Origin: JAAYAN01 sp964437215 | Lineage (GTDB): Bacteria > Bacteroidota > Ignavibacteria > Ignavibacteriales > Melioribacteraceae | Assembly (NCBI GenBank): GCA_964437215.1 | Contig: CAYTFZ010000121.1 | Coordinates: forward strand, 1 to 6,922 | Direction: 5' to 3' | DNA: 6,922 nucleotides | Shown: one piece after another, positions 1-6,918 of the stretch | How positions within the stretch are numbered: the first letter of the stretch is position 1 | How the letters are laid out: each line of letters opens with the position of its first letter | The notes under the pieces: model-generated | The model's database searches: none | The model's input: the letters and a program-made list of their open reading frames with translations, nothing else | What the model was told of the DNA's origin: nothing | Position numbers and translations under genes: made by a program

Positions 1-1097
1 ATATCCTCATAACTCGAATTTGTACAGCTTCCAATTAAAGCCACGCTTATATTTTCAGGAAATCCATTTTCTTTGATAGCATCTTTAATTTCAGATACTG
101 TCCAAGCTTTATCAGGAGTAAAAGGTCCGTTAAGATGAGGCTCTATTTCGCTTAAATTAATTTCGATTACCTGATCGTAAAAGTTGGAAGGATTTTCTAA
201 AACTTCAGGATCAGCATTTAAAAGATTGCTAATTTTATCAGCCATCTCTGCAACATCACCTCTTCCGGTTTTAATTAAATATGCCGACATTTTTTCATCG
301 TAACCGAAAATTGAAGTTGTTGCTCCAATTTCGGCGCCCATATTGCAGATTGTACCTTTCCCCGTGCAGGAAATAGACGAAGTGCCTTCTCCGAAATATT
401 CTACAATGCAGCCTGTTCCGCCTTTTACCGTAAGTATTCCGGCAATTTTTAAAATAACATCTTTTGCAGATGCCCATCCCGATAACTTTCCGGTAAGTTT
501 AATTCCAATTTGTTTAGGCCATTTAAGTTCCCAAGCCATACCCGACATAACATCAACAGCATCTGCTCCGCCTACACCTATGGCAATCATTCCGAGTCCG
601 CCGGCGTTCGGGGTATGCGAATCCGTACCAATCATCATTCCGCCCGGGAAAGCATAATTTTCGAAAACAACCTGATGGATAATTCCGGCTCCCGGCTTCC
701 AAAATCCTACACCGTATTTTCTGCCTACTGTCTCCATAAAATCGTAAACTTCTTTATTATCCGATTTCGCTTTCGATAAATCCTTATCTGCTCCAAATTC
801 GGCTTGAATAAGATGGTCGCAATGAATTGTTGAAGGAACAGCAACTTTAGCGCGACCGGATTTCATAAATTGGAGCATCGCCATTTGTGCTGTTGCGTCC
901 TGCATTGCCACGCGATCGGGCGACAATTCAACATAATCTGCTCCGCGTTTATATTCGCTTATCTGTGCATCCCACAAATGCGAAAAAAGAATTTTATCCG
1001 TCAGTGTCAATGGTCTGTTCAACGCATTTTTTATTTTCTTTTGTTTGTCTTCAAGGTTTCGATAAAAATTTTTTATCATATCGATATTTGCTGTCAT
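1..1097 (-). CDS. acn: Aconitate hydratase (aconitase), N-terminal half, cut by window edge
   Basis: Aconitase interconverts citrate and isocitrate through cis-aconitate in the TCA cycle, in the cytosol, using a [4Fe-4S] cluster. Translating the minus strand from the ATG at 1097 gives 365 residues open to the window edge, about half of the usual ~750. The signature GTDSHTPNAGGLGM lies at residues 157-170, and SCTNSSYED at 357-365 carries the first cluster-ligand cysteine (Cys358). Gln66, Asp94, His95, His141, Asp159, Ser160 and His161 match the pig mitochondrial active-site set (Gln72, Asp100, His101, His147, Asp165, Ser166, His167) with a constant offset of 6, so this is the mitochondrial-type family and looks functional. 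The other two cluster cysteines and the swivel domain lie outside the window. AGGA at 1108-1105 sits 7 bases before the ATG and supports this start. The gene begins 38 bases after gmhA with no clear terminator between them, so co-transcription is possible. Confidence 0.96.
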   Translation of the reverse strand, partial: MTANIDMIKNFYRNLEDKQKKIKNALNRPLTLTDKILFSHLWDAQISEYKRGADYVELSPDRVAMQDATAQMAMLQFMKSGRAKVAVPSTIHCDHLIQAEFGADKDLSKAKSDNKEVYDFMETVGRKYGVGFWKPGAGIIHQVVFENYAFPGGMMIGTDSHTPNAGGLGMIAIGVGGADAVDVMSGMAWELKWPKQIGIKLTGKLSGWASAKDVILKIAGILTVKGGTGCIVEYFGEGTSSISCTGKGTICNMGAEIGATTSIFGYDEKMSAYLIKTGRGDVAEMADKISNLLNADPEVLENPSNFYDQVIEINLSEIEPHLNGPFTPDKAWTVSEIKDAIKENGFPENISVALIGSCTNSSYED

Positions 1098-1135
1098 AAT
1101 TTTATCCTATAATATTTTAAATTTCAAAGGGGGTT

Positions 1136-1720
1136 TTATTTCTGATAAAGAGACCGTTCAGCCAGCTCGCACAATATATGACCTATTGTAATATGTCCTT
1201 CCTGAATACGCTGAACATTTTCGGAAGGGACAATTATTGCTTTATCAACAATTGATTTTAATTTGCCGCCAGAGCTGCCTAAAAAACCAATTGTTTTAAT
1301 ATTTTTCTCTTTTGCTTTTTCCACTGCTTTAATAACATTTTCGGAATTTCCGCTTGTGGATATTGCAATAAGCACATCACCGGAATTCCCAAGTCCTTCC
1401 ACACTGCGTGCAAAAACATTTATAAATCCGATATCATTACCGCCTGCGGTAAGATTAGATGTATCGGTAGTCAATGCAATTGCCGGAATAGCAGGTCTGT
1501 TTAAATCGTGCGATAAGCGTATCATAAACTCAGTTGCCAGATGCTGGCAATCGGCAGCGCTGCCGCCATTTCCGCAAAGCAGTAATTTTTTACCGTTTTT
1601 AAATGAATTAGTAAGAATTGTTAAAGCATCCGAAATATCGAGCGAACACTTTTTTAAAATTTCTAATTTTACTTGCGAACTTTCAGAAAGGGACGATTTA
1701 ATAAATTCTGTTACGTTCAA
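1136..1720 (-). CDS. gmhA: Phosphoheptose isomerase GmhA (sedoheptulose-7-phosphate isomerase)
   Basis: GmhA converts sedoheptulose 7-phosphate to D-glycero-D-manno-heptose 7-phosphate, the first step toward the activated heptose used in LPS core or in surface glycans. It is a cytosolic SIS-domain enzyme that works as a tetramer. The 194 residues match the family length (192 in E. coli). Visible motifs are CGNGGSAADCQHLATEF at 49-65, the phosphate-binding STSGNSENV at 121-129, and RIQEGHITIGH at 171-181. His60, Glu64, Gln173 and His181 correspond to E. coli His61, Glu65, Gln172 and His180, the metal and catalytic residues, so the enzyme appears intact. The start is TTG: a strong AAAGGAG lies 8 bases upstream, and the next ATG (residue 66) would delete the active site. 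The gene lies 15 bases after the GGGP synthase stop. No other heptose-pathway gene is in the window, so whether the product feeds LPS, an S-layer or a capsule cannot be told. Confidence 0.95.
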   Translation of the reverse strand: MNVTEFIKSSLSESSQVKLEILKKCSLDISDALTILTNSFKNGKKLLLCGNGGSAADCQHLATEFMIRLSHDLNRPAIPAIALTTDTSNLTAGGNDIGFINVFARSVEGLGNSGDVLIAISTSGNSENVIKAVEKAKEKNIKTIGFLGSSGGKLKSIVDKAIIVPSENVQRIQEGHITIGHILCELAERSLYQK

Positions 1721-1728
1721 TTTTAAAA

Positions 1729-1738
1729 CTCCTTTTCA
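1729..1738 (-). promoter_or_regulatory. Shine-Dalgarno of gmhA abutting the upstream stop codon
   Basis: On the minus strand the GGGP synthase stop TGA (1738-1736) is followed at once by AAAGGAG (1735-1729), then 8 bases and the TTG start of gmhA. The Shine-Dalgarno is stronger than those of the other genes here, which may compensate for the TTG. A ribosome finishing the upstream gene would cover this site, so translational coupling is likely; that part is inference. Confidence 0.75.
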
Positions 1739-2494
1739 AACAAAAATTCCTGTTTTAAAATGAACTGCATCAGCAAATTCTTTTATTTTGCCCCAATTAT
1801 TTTCATCTTCAAAATAATTGCCTGTAACAATAACTTTTGCTCCGTTTTCAACTTTCCGGCTTATTTCAGCACTGCTGCGAAGTCCGCCGCCTACAATTAC
1901 CGGAACCGAGCACACAGATGATACAAGTTTTACGGTTTCATCCGGAACAGAAGAATCGGCGCCGCTGCCGGCTTCCAAATAAATCATTTTCATACCAATA
2001 TATTCACCTGCTAATGCAGTTGCTGCTGCTATTTCAGGTTTATGGCGAGGAATCGGCTTGCTTGCGCTAATATATTCTACAGTTGTTGATCTTCCTGATT
2101 CAATTAAAATATATCCGGTAGAAATAGGTTCTATGTTATATTTTTTAATTATCGGGGCAGCCATAACATGATGTCCTATCAACTGGTCGGCATTTCTTCC
2201 GCTGATAAGCGATATAAACAATAAAGCATCGGCGTTGGGAGTGACCTGGCTTACACTTCCGGGGAAAATTATTGCAGGAAGACTGCTGTTTTGTTTTATT
2301 ATATCAATACTACGCGAAAGATCTCCATTTATCATCAAACTTCCGCCAATTAAAAAACCGTCAACGCCTGAACTGCTGCAATATGCAGCAAACTCGCCAA
2401 GTTTTTCTCCTGAAATCTTATCTGGATCAATCAGTACTAAATAGCAAGCGCCCTTTTTCTCTATTGCATTATTAATGCTATTTAAAACTTTCAT
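1736..2494 (-). CDS. Geranylgeranylglyceryl phosphate synthase family protein (PcrB/GGGPS, long form)
   Basis: The family joins a polyprenyl diphosphate (geranylgeranyl diphosphate in archaea) to sn-glycerol 1-phosphate by an ether bond, the first committed step of archaeal-type ether lipids (EC 2.5.1.41). It is a TIM barrel acting at the cytosol-membrane boundary. The 252-residue product carries the family motifs in order: LIDPDK at 21-26, DGFLIGGS at 45-52, FPGS at 77-80, LISGRN at 96-101, EPISTGYILIESG at 122-134, PIPRHKP at 147-153, the phosphate-binding YLEAGSG at 172-178, VGGGLR at 201-206 and TGNYFE at 224-229. Its length and the ISTGYILIESG block fit the group II type of archaea and Bacteroidota rather than the shorter Firmicutes PcrB. 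Prenyl chain length cannot be read from the sequence. The ATG at 2494 has only a weak GGAA before it, and no better start exists. The gene leads a probable unit with gmhA. No GGPP synthase, glycerol-1-phosphate dehydrogenase or DGGGP synthase gene is in the window. Confidence 0.94.
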   Translation of the reverse strand: MKVLNSINNAIEKKGACYLVLIDPDKISGEKLGEFAAYCSSSGVDGFLIGGSLMINGDLSRSIDIIKQNSSLPAIIFPGSVSQVTPNADALLFISLISGRNADQLIGHHVMAAPIIKKYNIEPISTGYILIESGRSTTVEYISASKPIPRHKPEIAAATALAGEYIGMKMIYLEAGSGADSSVPDETVKLVSSVCSVPVIVGGGLRSSAEISRKVENGAKVIVTGNYFEDENNWGKIKEFADAVHFKTGIFV

Positions 2495-2642
2495 ATTTGA
2501 TTTTTCCGCAAAACTATTTTAGTAAAATGTAAAATATAAAAATAAAACTTTAAGATGCAAAAATAATAAAATAAATAATGAATTGTTATAAGTGACTTCT
2601 GATTATTTAGGATTCGCGGCGAAATTATCGGATAATAAAATA
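2495..2642 (-). promoter_or_regulatory. AT-rich intergenic region upstream of GGGP synthase, candidate promoter
   Basis: This 148-base gap has no coding potential that I can support. On the minus strand, TATTTTTG at 2565-2558 and TAGTTTTG at 2516-2509 both fit the Bacteroidota -7 element TAnnTTTG. The first would give a leader of roughly 55 bases, the second almost none. Neither has a clear TTTG-type -33 box at the right distance, and such matches arise easily in AT-rich DNA. Just past the tex stop are two very short inverted repeats (arms 2624-2628 with 2632-2636, and 2614-2617 with 2620-2623), neither followed by a good T-run, so a tex terminator is not established. Confidence 0.3.
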
Positions 2643-4814
2643 TTATTCGACCAAGCTCAAACCAATTCTTCCCTTTTCTATATCAATTGATTTAATAGTA
2701 ACTTCAATTATATCCCCTACGTTTAGAATTTCGAGAGGGTTTTTAACAAATTTATTTGCCATTTGCGAGATATGAACAAGTCCGTCCTGCTTTACACCTA
2801 TATCCACAAAAGCTCCAAAATCCACAACATTCCTTACAGTTCCCATTAATCTCATTCCCGGTTCAAGGTTTTCCATTTTAAGAACATCGCTCCTTAAAAT
2901 TGGTTTTGGCATTTCTTCGCGCGGATCGCGTCCTGGTTTTTTTAAGTTCTCTAAAATATCTTCAAGGGTAGGCAAGCCAACGCCTATTTCATCGGCAATT
3001 TTTAATTTCCCTTGACTGTTAACATACATCGAAACTAAATCACCCGATTTTGCAGCATCTGTAAAACTTATGTTGCATTTTTTCAATAGCTTCTCAGTCG
3101 GTTCGTAGGATTCGGGGTGGATAAAAGTGTTATCAAGAGGATTTTTTCCGTCCGGAATTTTTAAAAATCCCACGCATTGCTCGTATGCTTTTTCTCCAAG
3201 TCCTGTAACTTTTAGTAATTGCTTTCTGTCAGAGAATTTTCCTTCGCGTTCGCGGTGGCGGATAATTGAGTTTGCAATGCGTTTGTTTAATCCGGAAACA
3301 TAAGTAAGAAGCGAAGCTGATGCTGTATTAATATCAACGCCGACATAATTTACGCAGCTGATAACAACATCATCGAGATTTTTACCGAGCAGTTTTTGAT
3401 CGACATCATGCTGATACAATCCCACACCAATCGATTTTGGATCAATTTTTACAAGTTCCGCCAAAGGATCGAGAACCCTGCGGGCTATTGAGATATTTCC
3501 GCGCTGGCTTGCTTCGAGATCCGGAAATTCCTGTTTTGCCACTTCCGATGCCGAGTAAACCGATGCCCCTGCTTCACTTACAATCAGATAATTGCATTCC
3601 AAACCGTTTTTATTGATTATCTCGGCTGCAAGAAACTCCGTTTCGCGGCTTGCTGTTCCGTTTCCTATGGCGATAAGCTGAACCTCGTATTTTTTTATAA
3701 GATTCAAAATTATTTTTTCGGCATCAGCTTTCCGGTTTTGCGGAGGATGAGGGTAAATTGTTGTTCCTTCGATATATTTACCTGTTGTATCGATAATTGC
3801 AATTTTGCACCCGCTTACGAAACCAGGATCAATTCCCATAATAATTTTACCGCTAATTGGCGGCTGAAGCAAAAGCTGCCGTAAGTTTGATGAAAAGATG
3901 CTTACAGCGTGCAAATCAGCTTTTTCTGTTAAATAATTACGGACTTCTCTTTCGATAGACGGGTATATCAAACGGTCGAACGAATCCTTAACAGTTTCTG
4001 TTAAAATTTCATCAAAAACCGACTCATCATATTCGAAAAACGTGTTATAAATAATATCAAGAATTTCCGGTTTGTCGTACGAAAGAAAAACTTTAAGGAA
4101 TTTATCGTTTTCACCGCGGTTAATTGCTAAAATCTGGTAAGGTTTTATCTTAAGAATTTCAGCTTTAAAATTATGATATACTTCATAAACGTCTTTTTTA
4201 TTTGGCGCTATTTCACTTTTTGACGGGCTGTTTTTTTCGGAAACAACTTGCGAAAATTCAAGTAAAAATTGGCGTGTTTCCTGCCTTACTTCGGCGCTTT
4301 CGCTTATCATTTCAGCAATAATATCTTTTGCTCCGTTTATGGCTTCTTCTGCAGTTTTTACATCCTTTTCGGGATTTATAAATTCAGCAGACTTTTCAAT
4401 TAAATTGCCGCTGAATTTTGGATTATTGAGAATAAATAATGCCAAAGGCTCTAATCCTTTTGCTTTTGCAACTGTTCCTTTGGTTTTTCTTTTTGGTTTA
4501 TACGGCAGATACAAATCTTCAACTTCCTGAAGTTTTATTGCAGATAGAATTTTTTCTTTCAGTTCGTCCGTAAGCTTTCCCTGTTCTTCTATGCTTTTTA
4601 AAACGGTAATTTTTCTTTCTTCAAGCAGACGGAGATAATTTAATCTGTCTTCAATAATCCGCAGCTGATCTTCATCAAGTCCTTCCGTACGTTCTTTGCG
4701 GTATCGTGCAATAAAAGGAATAGTTGCGCCTTCACTAAAAAGTTTAACAACTTCTTTTACCTGATTTTCCTTTACCGAAAGTTCTTTTGCAATAATTTGT
4801 TCTATATTCATCAT
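2643..4814 (-). CDS. tex: Tex family RNA-binding protein (S1 domain, YqgF fold, helix-hairpin-helix)
   Basis: Tex is a conserved cytosolic nucleic-acid-binding protein, related to eukaryotic Spt6 and linked to transcription and RNA metabolism; its exact role varies between bacteria. The 723-residue product shows the complete Tex layout. The helical N-terminal region (about 1-200) includes ATIPFIARYRKERTEGLDE (30-48) and LYLPYKPKRKTKG (101-113). The YqgF/RNase H-like domain (about 323-450) has MGIDPG at 326-331 and GNGTASRETE at 384-393. Helix-hairpin-helix segments follow at about 491-553, with TGLGEKAYEQ at 537-546. The C-terminal S1 domain (about 651-722) has GTVRNVVDFGAFVDIG and DGLVHISQ. 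The protein ends at the S1 domain, without the basic tail of some longer homologues. Two tandem ATGs (4814 and 4811) are possible starts. AGGA at 4821-4818 lies 3 bases from the first and 6 from the second, so the second (722 residues) may be preferred. It is transcribed divergently from the gene at 5004. Confidence 0.97.
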   Translation of the reverse strand: MMNIEQIIAKELSVKENQVKEVVKLFSEGATIPFIARYRKERTEGLDEDQLRIIEDRLNYLRLLEERKITVLKSIEEQGKLTDELKEKILSAIKLQEVEDLYLPYKPKRKTKGTVAKAKGLEPLALFILNNPKFSGNLIEKSAEFINPEKDVKTAEEAINGAKDIIAEMISESAEVRQETRQFLLEFSQVVSEKNSPSKSEIAPNKKDVYEVYHNFKAEILKIKPYQILAINRGENDKFLKVFLSYDKPEILDIIYNTFFEYDESVFDEILTETVKDSFDRLIYPSIEREVRNYLTEKADLHAVSIFSSNLRQLLLQPPISGKIIMGIDPGFVSGCKIAIIDTTGKYIEGTTIYPHPPQNRKADAEKIILNLIKKYEVQLIAIGNGTASRETEFLAAEIINKNGLECNYLIVSEAGASVYSASEVAKQEFPDLEASQRGNISIARRVLDPLAELVKIDPKSIGVGLYQHDVDQKLLGKNLDDVVISCVNYVGVDINTASASLLTYVSGLNKRIANSIIRHREREGKFSDRKQLLKVTGLGEKAYEQCVGFLKIPDGKNPLDNTFIHPESYEPTEKLLKKCNISFTDAAKSGDLVSMYVNSQGKLKIADEIGVGLPTLEDILENLKKPGRDPREEMPKPILRSDVLKMENLEPGMRLMGTVRNVVDFGAFVDIGVKQDGLVHISQMANKFVKNPLEILNVGDIIEVTIKSIDIEKGRIGLSLVE

Positions 4815-4841
4815 TGTTCCTATAAATTATAAATTCAAATG

Positions 4842-4869
4842 AAGTTGTATTTTACTGTAAATTCAACTT
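4842..4869. repeat. Imperfect inverted repeat in the tex 5' region
   Basis: Arms AAGTTG (4842-4847) and CAACTT (4864-4869) pair. After one T/T mismatch, a further 4 A/T pairs form (4849-4852 with 4859-4862), leaving a 6-base centre. The repeat lies 28-55 bases before the first tex ATG. It could be an operator for a dimeric regulator or a hairpin in the tex leader. The inner pairs are all A/T in an AT-rich region, so a chance origin is possible. Confidence 0.4.
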
Positions 4870-4937
4870 GAAAAAAAGTTTATTTTTTTATTTTGGCTGC
4901 CAATTAAAAAGGCGGGATTTTATGGTACACAGTATTT

Positions 4938-4955
4938 TTAAACTTTACGGTTTAA
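4938..4955. repeat. Perfect 6-base inverted repeat upstream of the 5004 gene
   Basis: TTAAAC (4938-4943) and GTTTAA (4950-4955) flank a 6-base centre (TTTACG). The site is about 50 bases before the start at 5004, a suitable place for an operator or a leader hairpin. No convincing -35/-10 or Bacteroidota -33/-7 pair could be fixed around it, and a 6-base repeat is short. Confidence 0.3.
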
Positions 4956-4990
4956 TATACGATTATTTCACTAAGGATTAAAATACTTTC

Positions 4991-5020
4991 ATGGACGAAG
5001 GAAATGGAAAATTACGATAG
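4991..5020 (+). other. Mini-ORF of 9 codons plus stop overlapping the start of the 5004 gene
   Basis: ATG at 4991 opens a reading frame encoding MDEGNGKLR and ending at TAG 5018-5020, so the ATG of the main gene at 5004 lies inside it, out of frame. AAGGA at 4973-4977 is 13 bases upstream of the mini-ORF ATG, rather far. The purine run GAAGGAA (4997-5003) touches the 5004 ATG, too close for a normal Shine-Dalgarno. The arrangement could allow coupling or attenuation by re-initiation, but may simply be chance. Confidence 0.25.
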
Positions 5021-6866
5021 CGATATAGCTTTGAAGGACTTTGAACCTGTACAGCAGGCGGGTTCGGCAATTCAAATTACAAAATTTAAAAATCTTGCGC
5101 GTTCAAAATTTCAGGATGCGGTTAAATACGAAAGAAGTTTTTCCGATTTTGTGCGCGAAAATTCCAAGTATAATCTTTCAATAATTCCGCTTGAGTATAA
5201 TGAAATATTCGTTCACTACAAGCAGGCAGAATATTATTGGATAAACGAATCACCTTTACTGCTTCTTGTTGAAACGTTTATTAAAAATAGCGGTAATAAA
5301 AATTTTATTTTCGATAATAACTATCGCGAGGTAAAAAACTTTTATACAAAATGGGCTATTCAGAAATCACCAAAGGAAAAACAATATTTTGCCTTATCAG
5401 CAATAAATCTTGTTGAAAGAAGTATAAATAATACAAATTTTATAAACTATATTCTTTCAGGAATAATCCGTGCACTCGAACCCTCTATTTTCGATTTGGA
5501 TAAATCGCAGGCTGATTTTGATAAAAGCAGACAAATATTAGAAGCTACAGCATTTAACGTCCATCAGCGCGGGATGTTTATTTATTTGATAAACCTTTTT
5601 CAGGGAATTATTTATTTTAGATTAGAGCAGTACGATCAGGCATTAAGCAAGTTTGGCGAATCGCAAAGCAATAAAACCGGAGGAATAACTGCAGTAATAT
5701 ATGCCGGGTTAATTGCCAATAAGTTAGGCGATTATTCAGGTGCGGTAAGTATTTTAGATGAGGTTGTAGCTTTCGATAAGCAGCGTATTCAATATGCAAT
5801 AGATAATAAAAGCATTCCATTATTTAATTATTTTTTAAGCTCTGCATTCACTTATAACATACTTGCCGAACTTGAGTTCGCAAATCTTTGCGAAGATATT
5901 GATGCTCTTATCGATTCTCACTTTGTTCAGAACGGTTACCCTCTTGGAAGAATAAATTCGATGATTAACAGCATTATAACAGGCAGTTATCAGGAATATA
6001 TCAATCAAAATATTAAAAAACAGATTGAATTTGTTATAAATATGTCAAACCAATTCAGCAACAACCCTAATGTAATTACAATGGTAATGGGCATATATTT
6101 ATTAAGCCGTATTCAAGAAATAACAAATAATATAATTGAAAATATAAAAAAGAAACATTACGATAAAATAAATGTGGAATTAAGTCTGTATGAACACGAA
6201 ATAGCGGAATTAAACAGCAAAATGAACGGTACCGATGGCTCGCTTAATGAAATAAAATCGAGTTACGAAAGAGGAATGAATGATGTAATCAAGGCGATTG
6301 AAAGTCAGACAGAATACACAATAACAAATATCGAAAAGCAGATAGAAAATATAGAAAACAACGAAAAATTCAGTCCCGCAACATCATTCAGCAATTCTTT
6401 GTTTTATGCAGTTTTAATATCTATTGTAGTGTTTATTGTATTCGGTTTTACGGGCGGTTTTTGGCAGGCAAAGGAAATCGACTCGAACTATATGGGGATG
6501 ATGACGGATGTTTTTGCAATTGGGATACGCTGGGGCAGCGGCACATTTGTTATAGGTCTTATATTTTCATTTTTTTCTGCAGCAAGCGCCGGCTGGGAAA
6601 AAGCTACCGAAAAGCAAAGATTGCTTAAAAGCATATCGCTTTACAACAATTATAAAGAAAAACAGATTGAACAGGTAAGAAAAGATACAAAAGCTAAAAT
6701 TGAATATTATATGAACAAACAAAAAGAGTCGGTGCGCGATATTAACGAAAGAATAAGCAAGCTGAGAAACGAAAGAGCCACCCAGGAAACAGCAATGAAA
6801 CAATTAGCTGAAGATGAAATAAAAAAACTATCCTCTGATTTAGTAGGTATGCTTGATAGTATTTAA
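5004..6866 (+). CDS. Unrecognised TPR / coiled-coil protein with a central two-helix membrane hairpin
   Basis: I do not recognise this 620-residue protein. Residues 1-370 are mostly helical and include two TPR-like repeats: about 190-222 (LFQGIIYFRLEQYDQALSKF, 198-217) and 228-260 (AGLIANKLGDYSGAVSIL, 234-251). Residues about 375-455 form a charged, probable coiled coil. Two hydrophobic helices follow, about 464-484 and 503-530, separated by a short polar loop of about 18 residues. The tail, about 531-618, is again highly charged and helical. No N-terminal signal peptide is seen, so both long soluble parts are predicted to lie in the cytoplasm with only the loop outside. TPRs usually bind proteins, so a membrane-anchored scaffold is a fair guess; no enzyme motif is visible. 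The start at 5004 is chosen because the frame is closed by TAA at 4953-4955, no ATG lies between them, and the next in-frame ATG is at residue 191. Its Shine-Dalgarno is poorly spaced. The gene stands alone on the plus strand, divergent from tex. Confidence 0.85.
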   Translation: MENYDSDIALKDFEPVQQAGSAIQITKFKNLARSKFQDAVKYERSFSDFVRENSKYNLSIIPLEYNEIFVHYKQAEYYWINESPLLLLVETFIKNSGNKNFIFDNNYREVKNFYTKWAIQKSPKEKQYFALSAINLVERSINNTNFINYILSGIIRALEPSIFDLDKSQADFDKSRQILEATAFNVHQRGMFIYLINLFQGIIYFRLEQYDQALSKFGESQSNKTGGITAVIYAGLIANKLGDYSGAVSILDEVVAFDKQRIQYAIDNKSIPLFNYFLSSAFTYNILAELEFANLCEDIDALIDSHFVQNGYPLGRINSMINSIITGSYQEYINQNIKKQIEFVINMSNQFSNNPNVITMVMGIYLLSRIQEITNNIIENIKKKHYDKINVELSLYEHEIAELNSKMNGTDGSLNEIKSSYERGMNDVIKAIESQTEYTITNIEKQIENIENNEKFSPATSFSNSLFYAVLISIVVFIVFGFTGGFWQAKEIDSNYMGMMTDVFAIGIRWGSGTFVIGLIFSFFSAASAGWEKATEKQRLLKSISLYNNYKEKQIEQVRKDTKAKIEYYMNKQKESVRDINERISKLRNERATQETAMKQLAEDEIKKLSSDLVGMLDSI

Positions 6867-6902
6867 ATTCACTATATAAATATTCGCCCTCCTTTTTTAA
6901 TA

Positions 6903-6918
6903 TGGCTAATAATAGCCA
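6903..6918. repeat. Short perfect hairpin downstream of the 5004 gene
   Basis: TGGCTA (6903-6908) and TAGCCA (6913-6918) form a 6-base stem with an ATAA loop, 36 bases after the TAA stop. A T-run precedes the stem on the plus strand (6892-6898), but the window ends 4 bases after the hairpin, so a following T-tract cannot be assessed. It may be part of a terminator. Confidence 0.3.

Noticed and set aside
295..779. Several open frames of 60-104 codons on both strands
   Set aside because: They overlap the aconitase reading frame, which carries all expected active-site residues across this stretch.
1263..1763. A 166-codon plus-strand open frame opposite gmhA
   Set aside because: It is antisense to a gene with a clear family match and complete catalytic residues, and its own translation resembles no known protein; it is a shadow of gmhA coding bias.
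2611..2636. Two small palindromes after the tex stop as a possible terminator
   Set aside because: Stems are 4-5 pairs, one is all A/T, and neither is followed by a run of T on the transcribed minus strand long enough to call an intrinsic terminator.
4825..4830. A perfect TATAAT-like hexamer on the minus strand just before tex
   Set aside because: It would place transcription start within a few bases of the tex ATG, has no -35 partner, and this hexamer is expected by chance in such AT-rich sequence.
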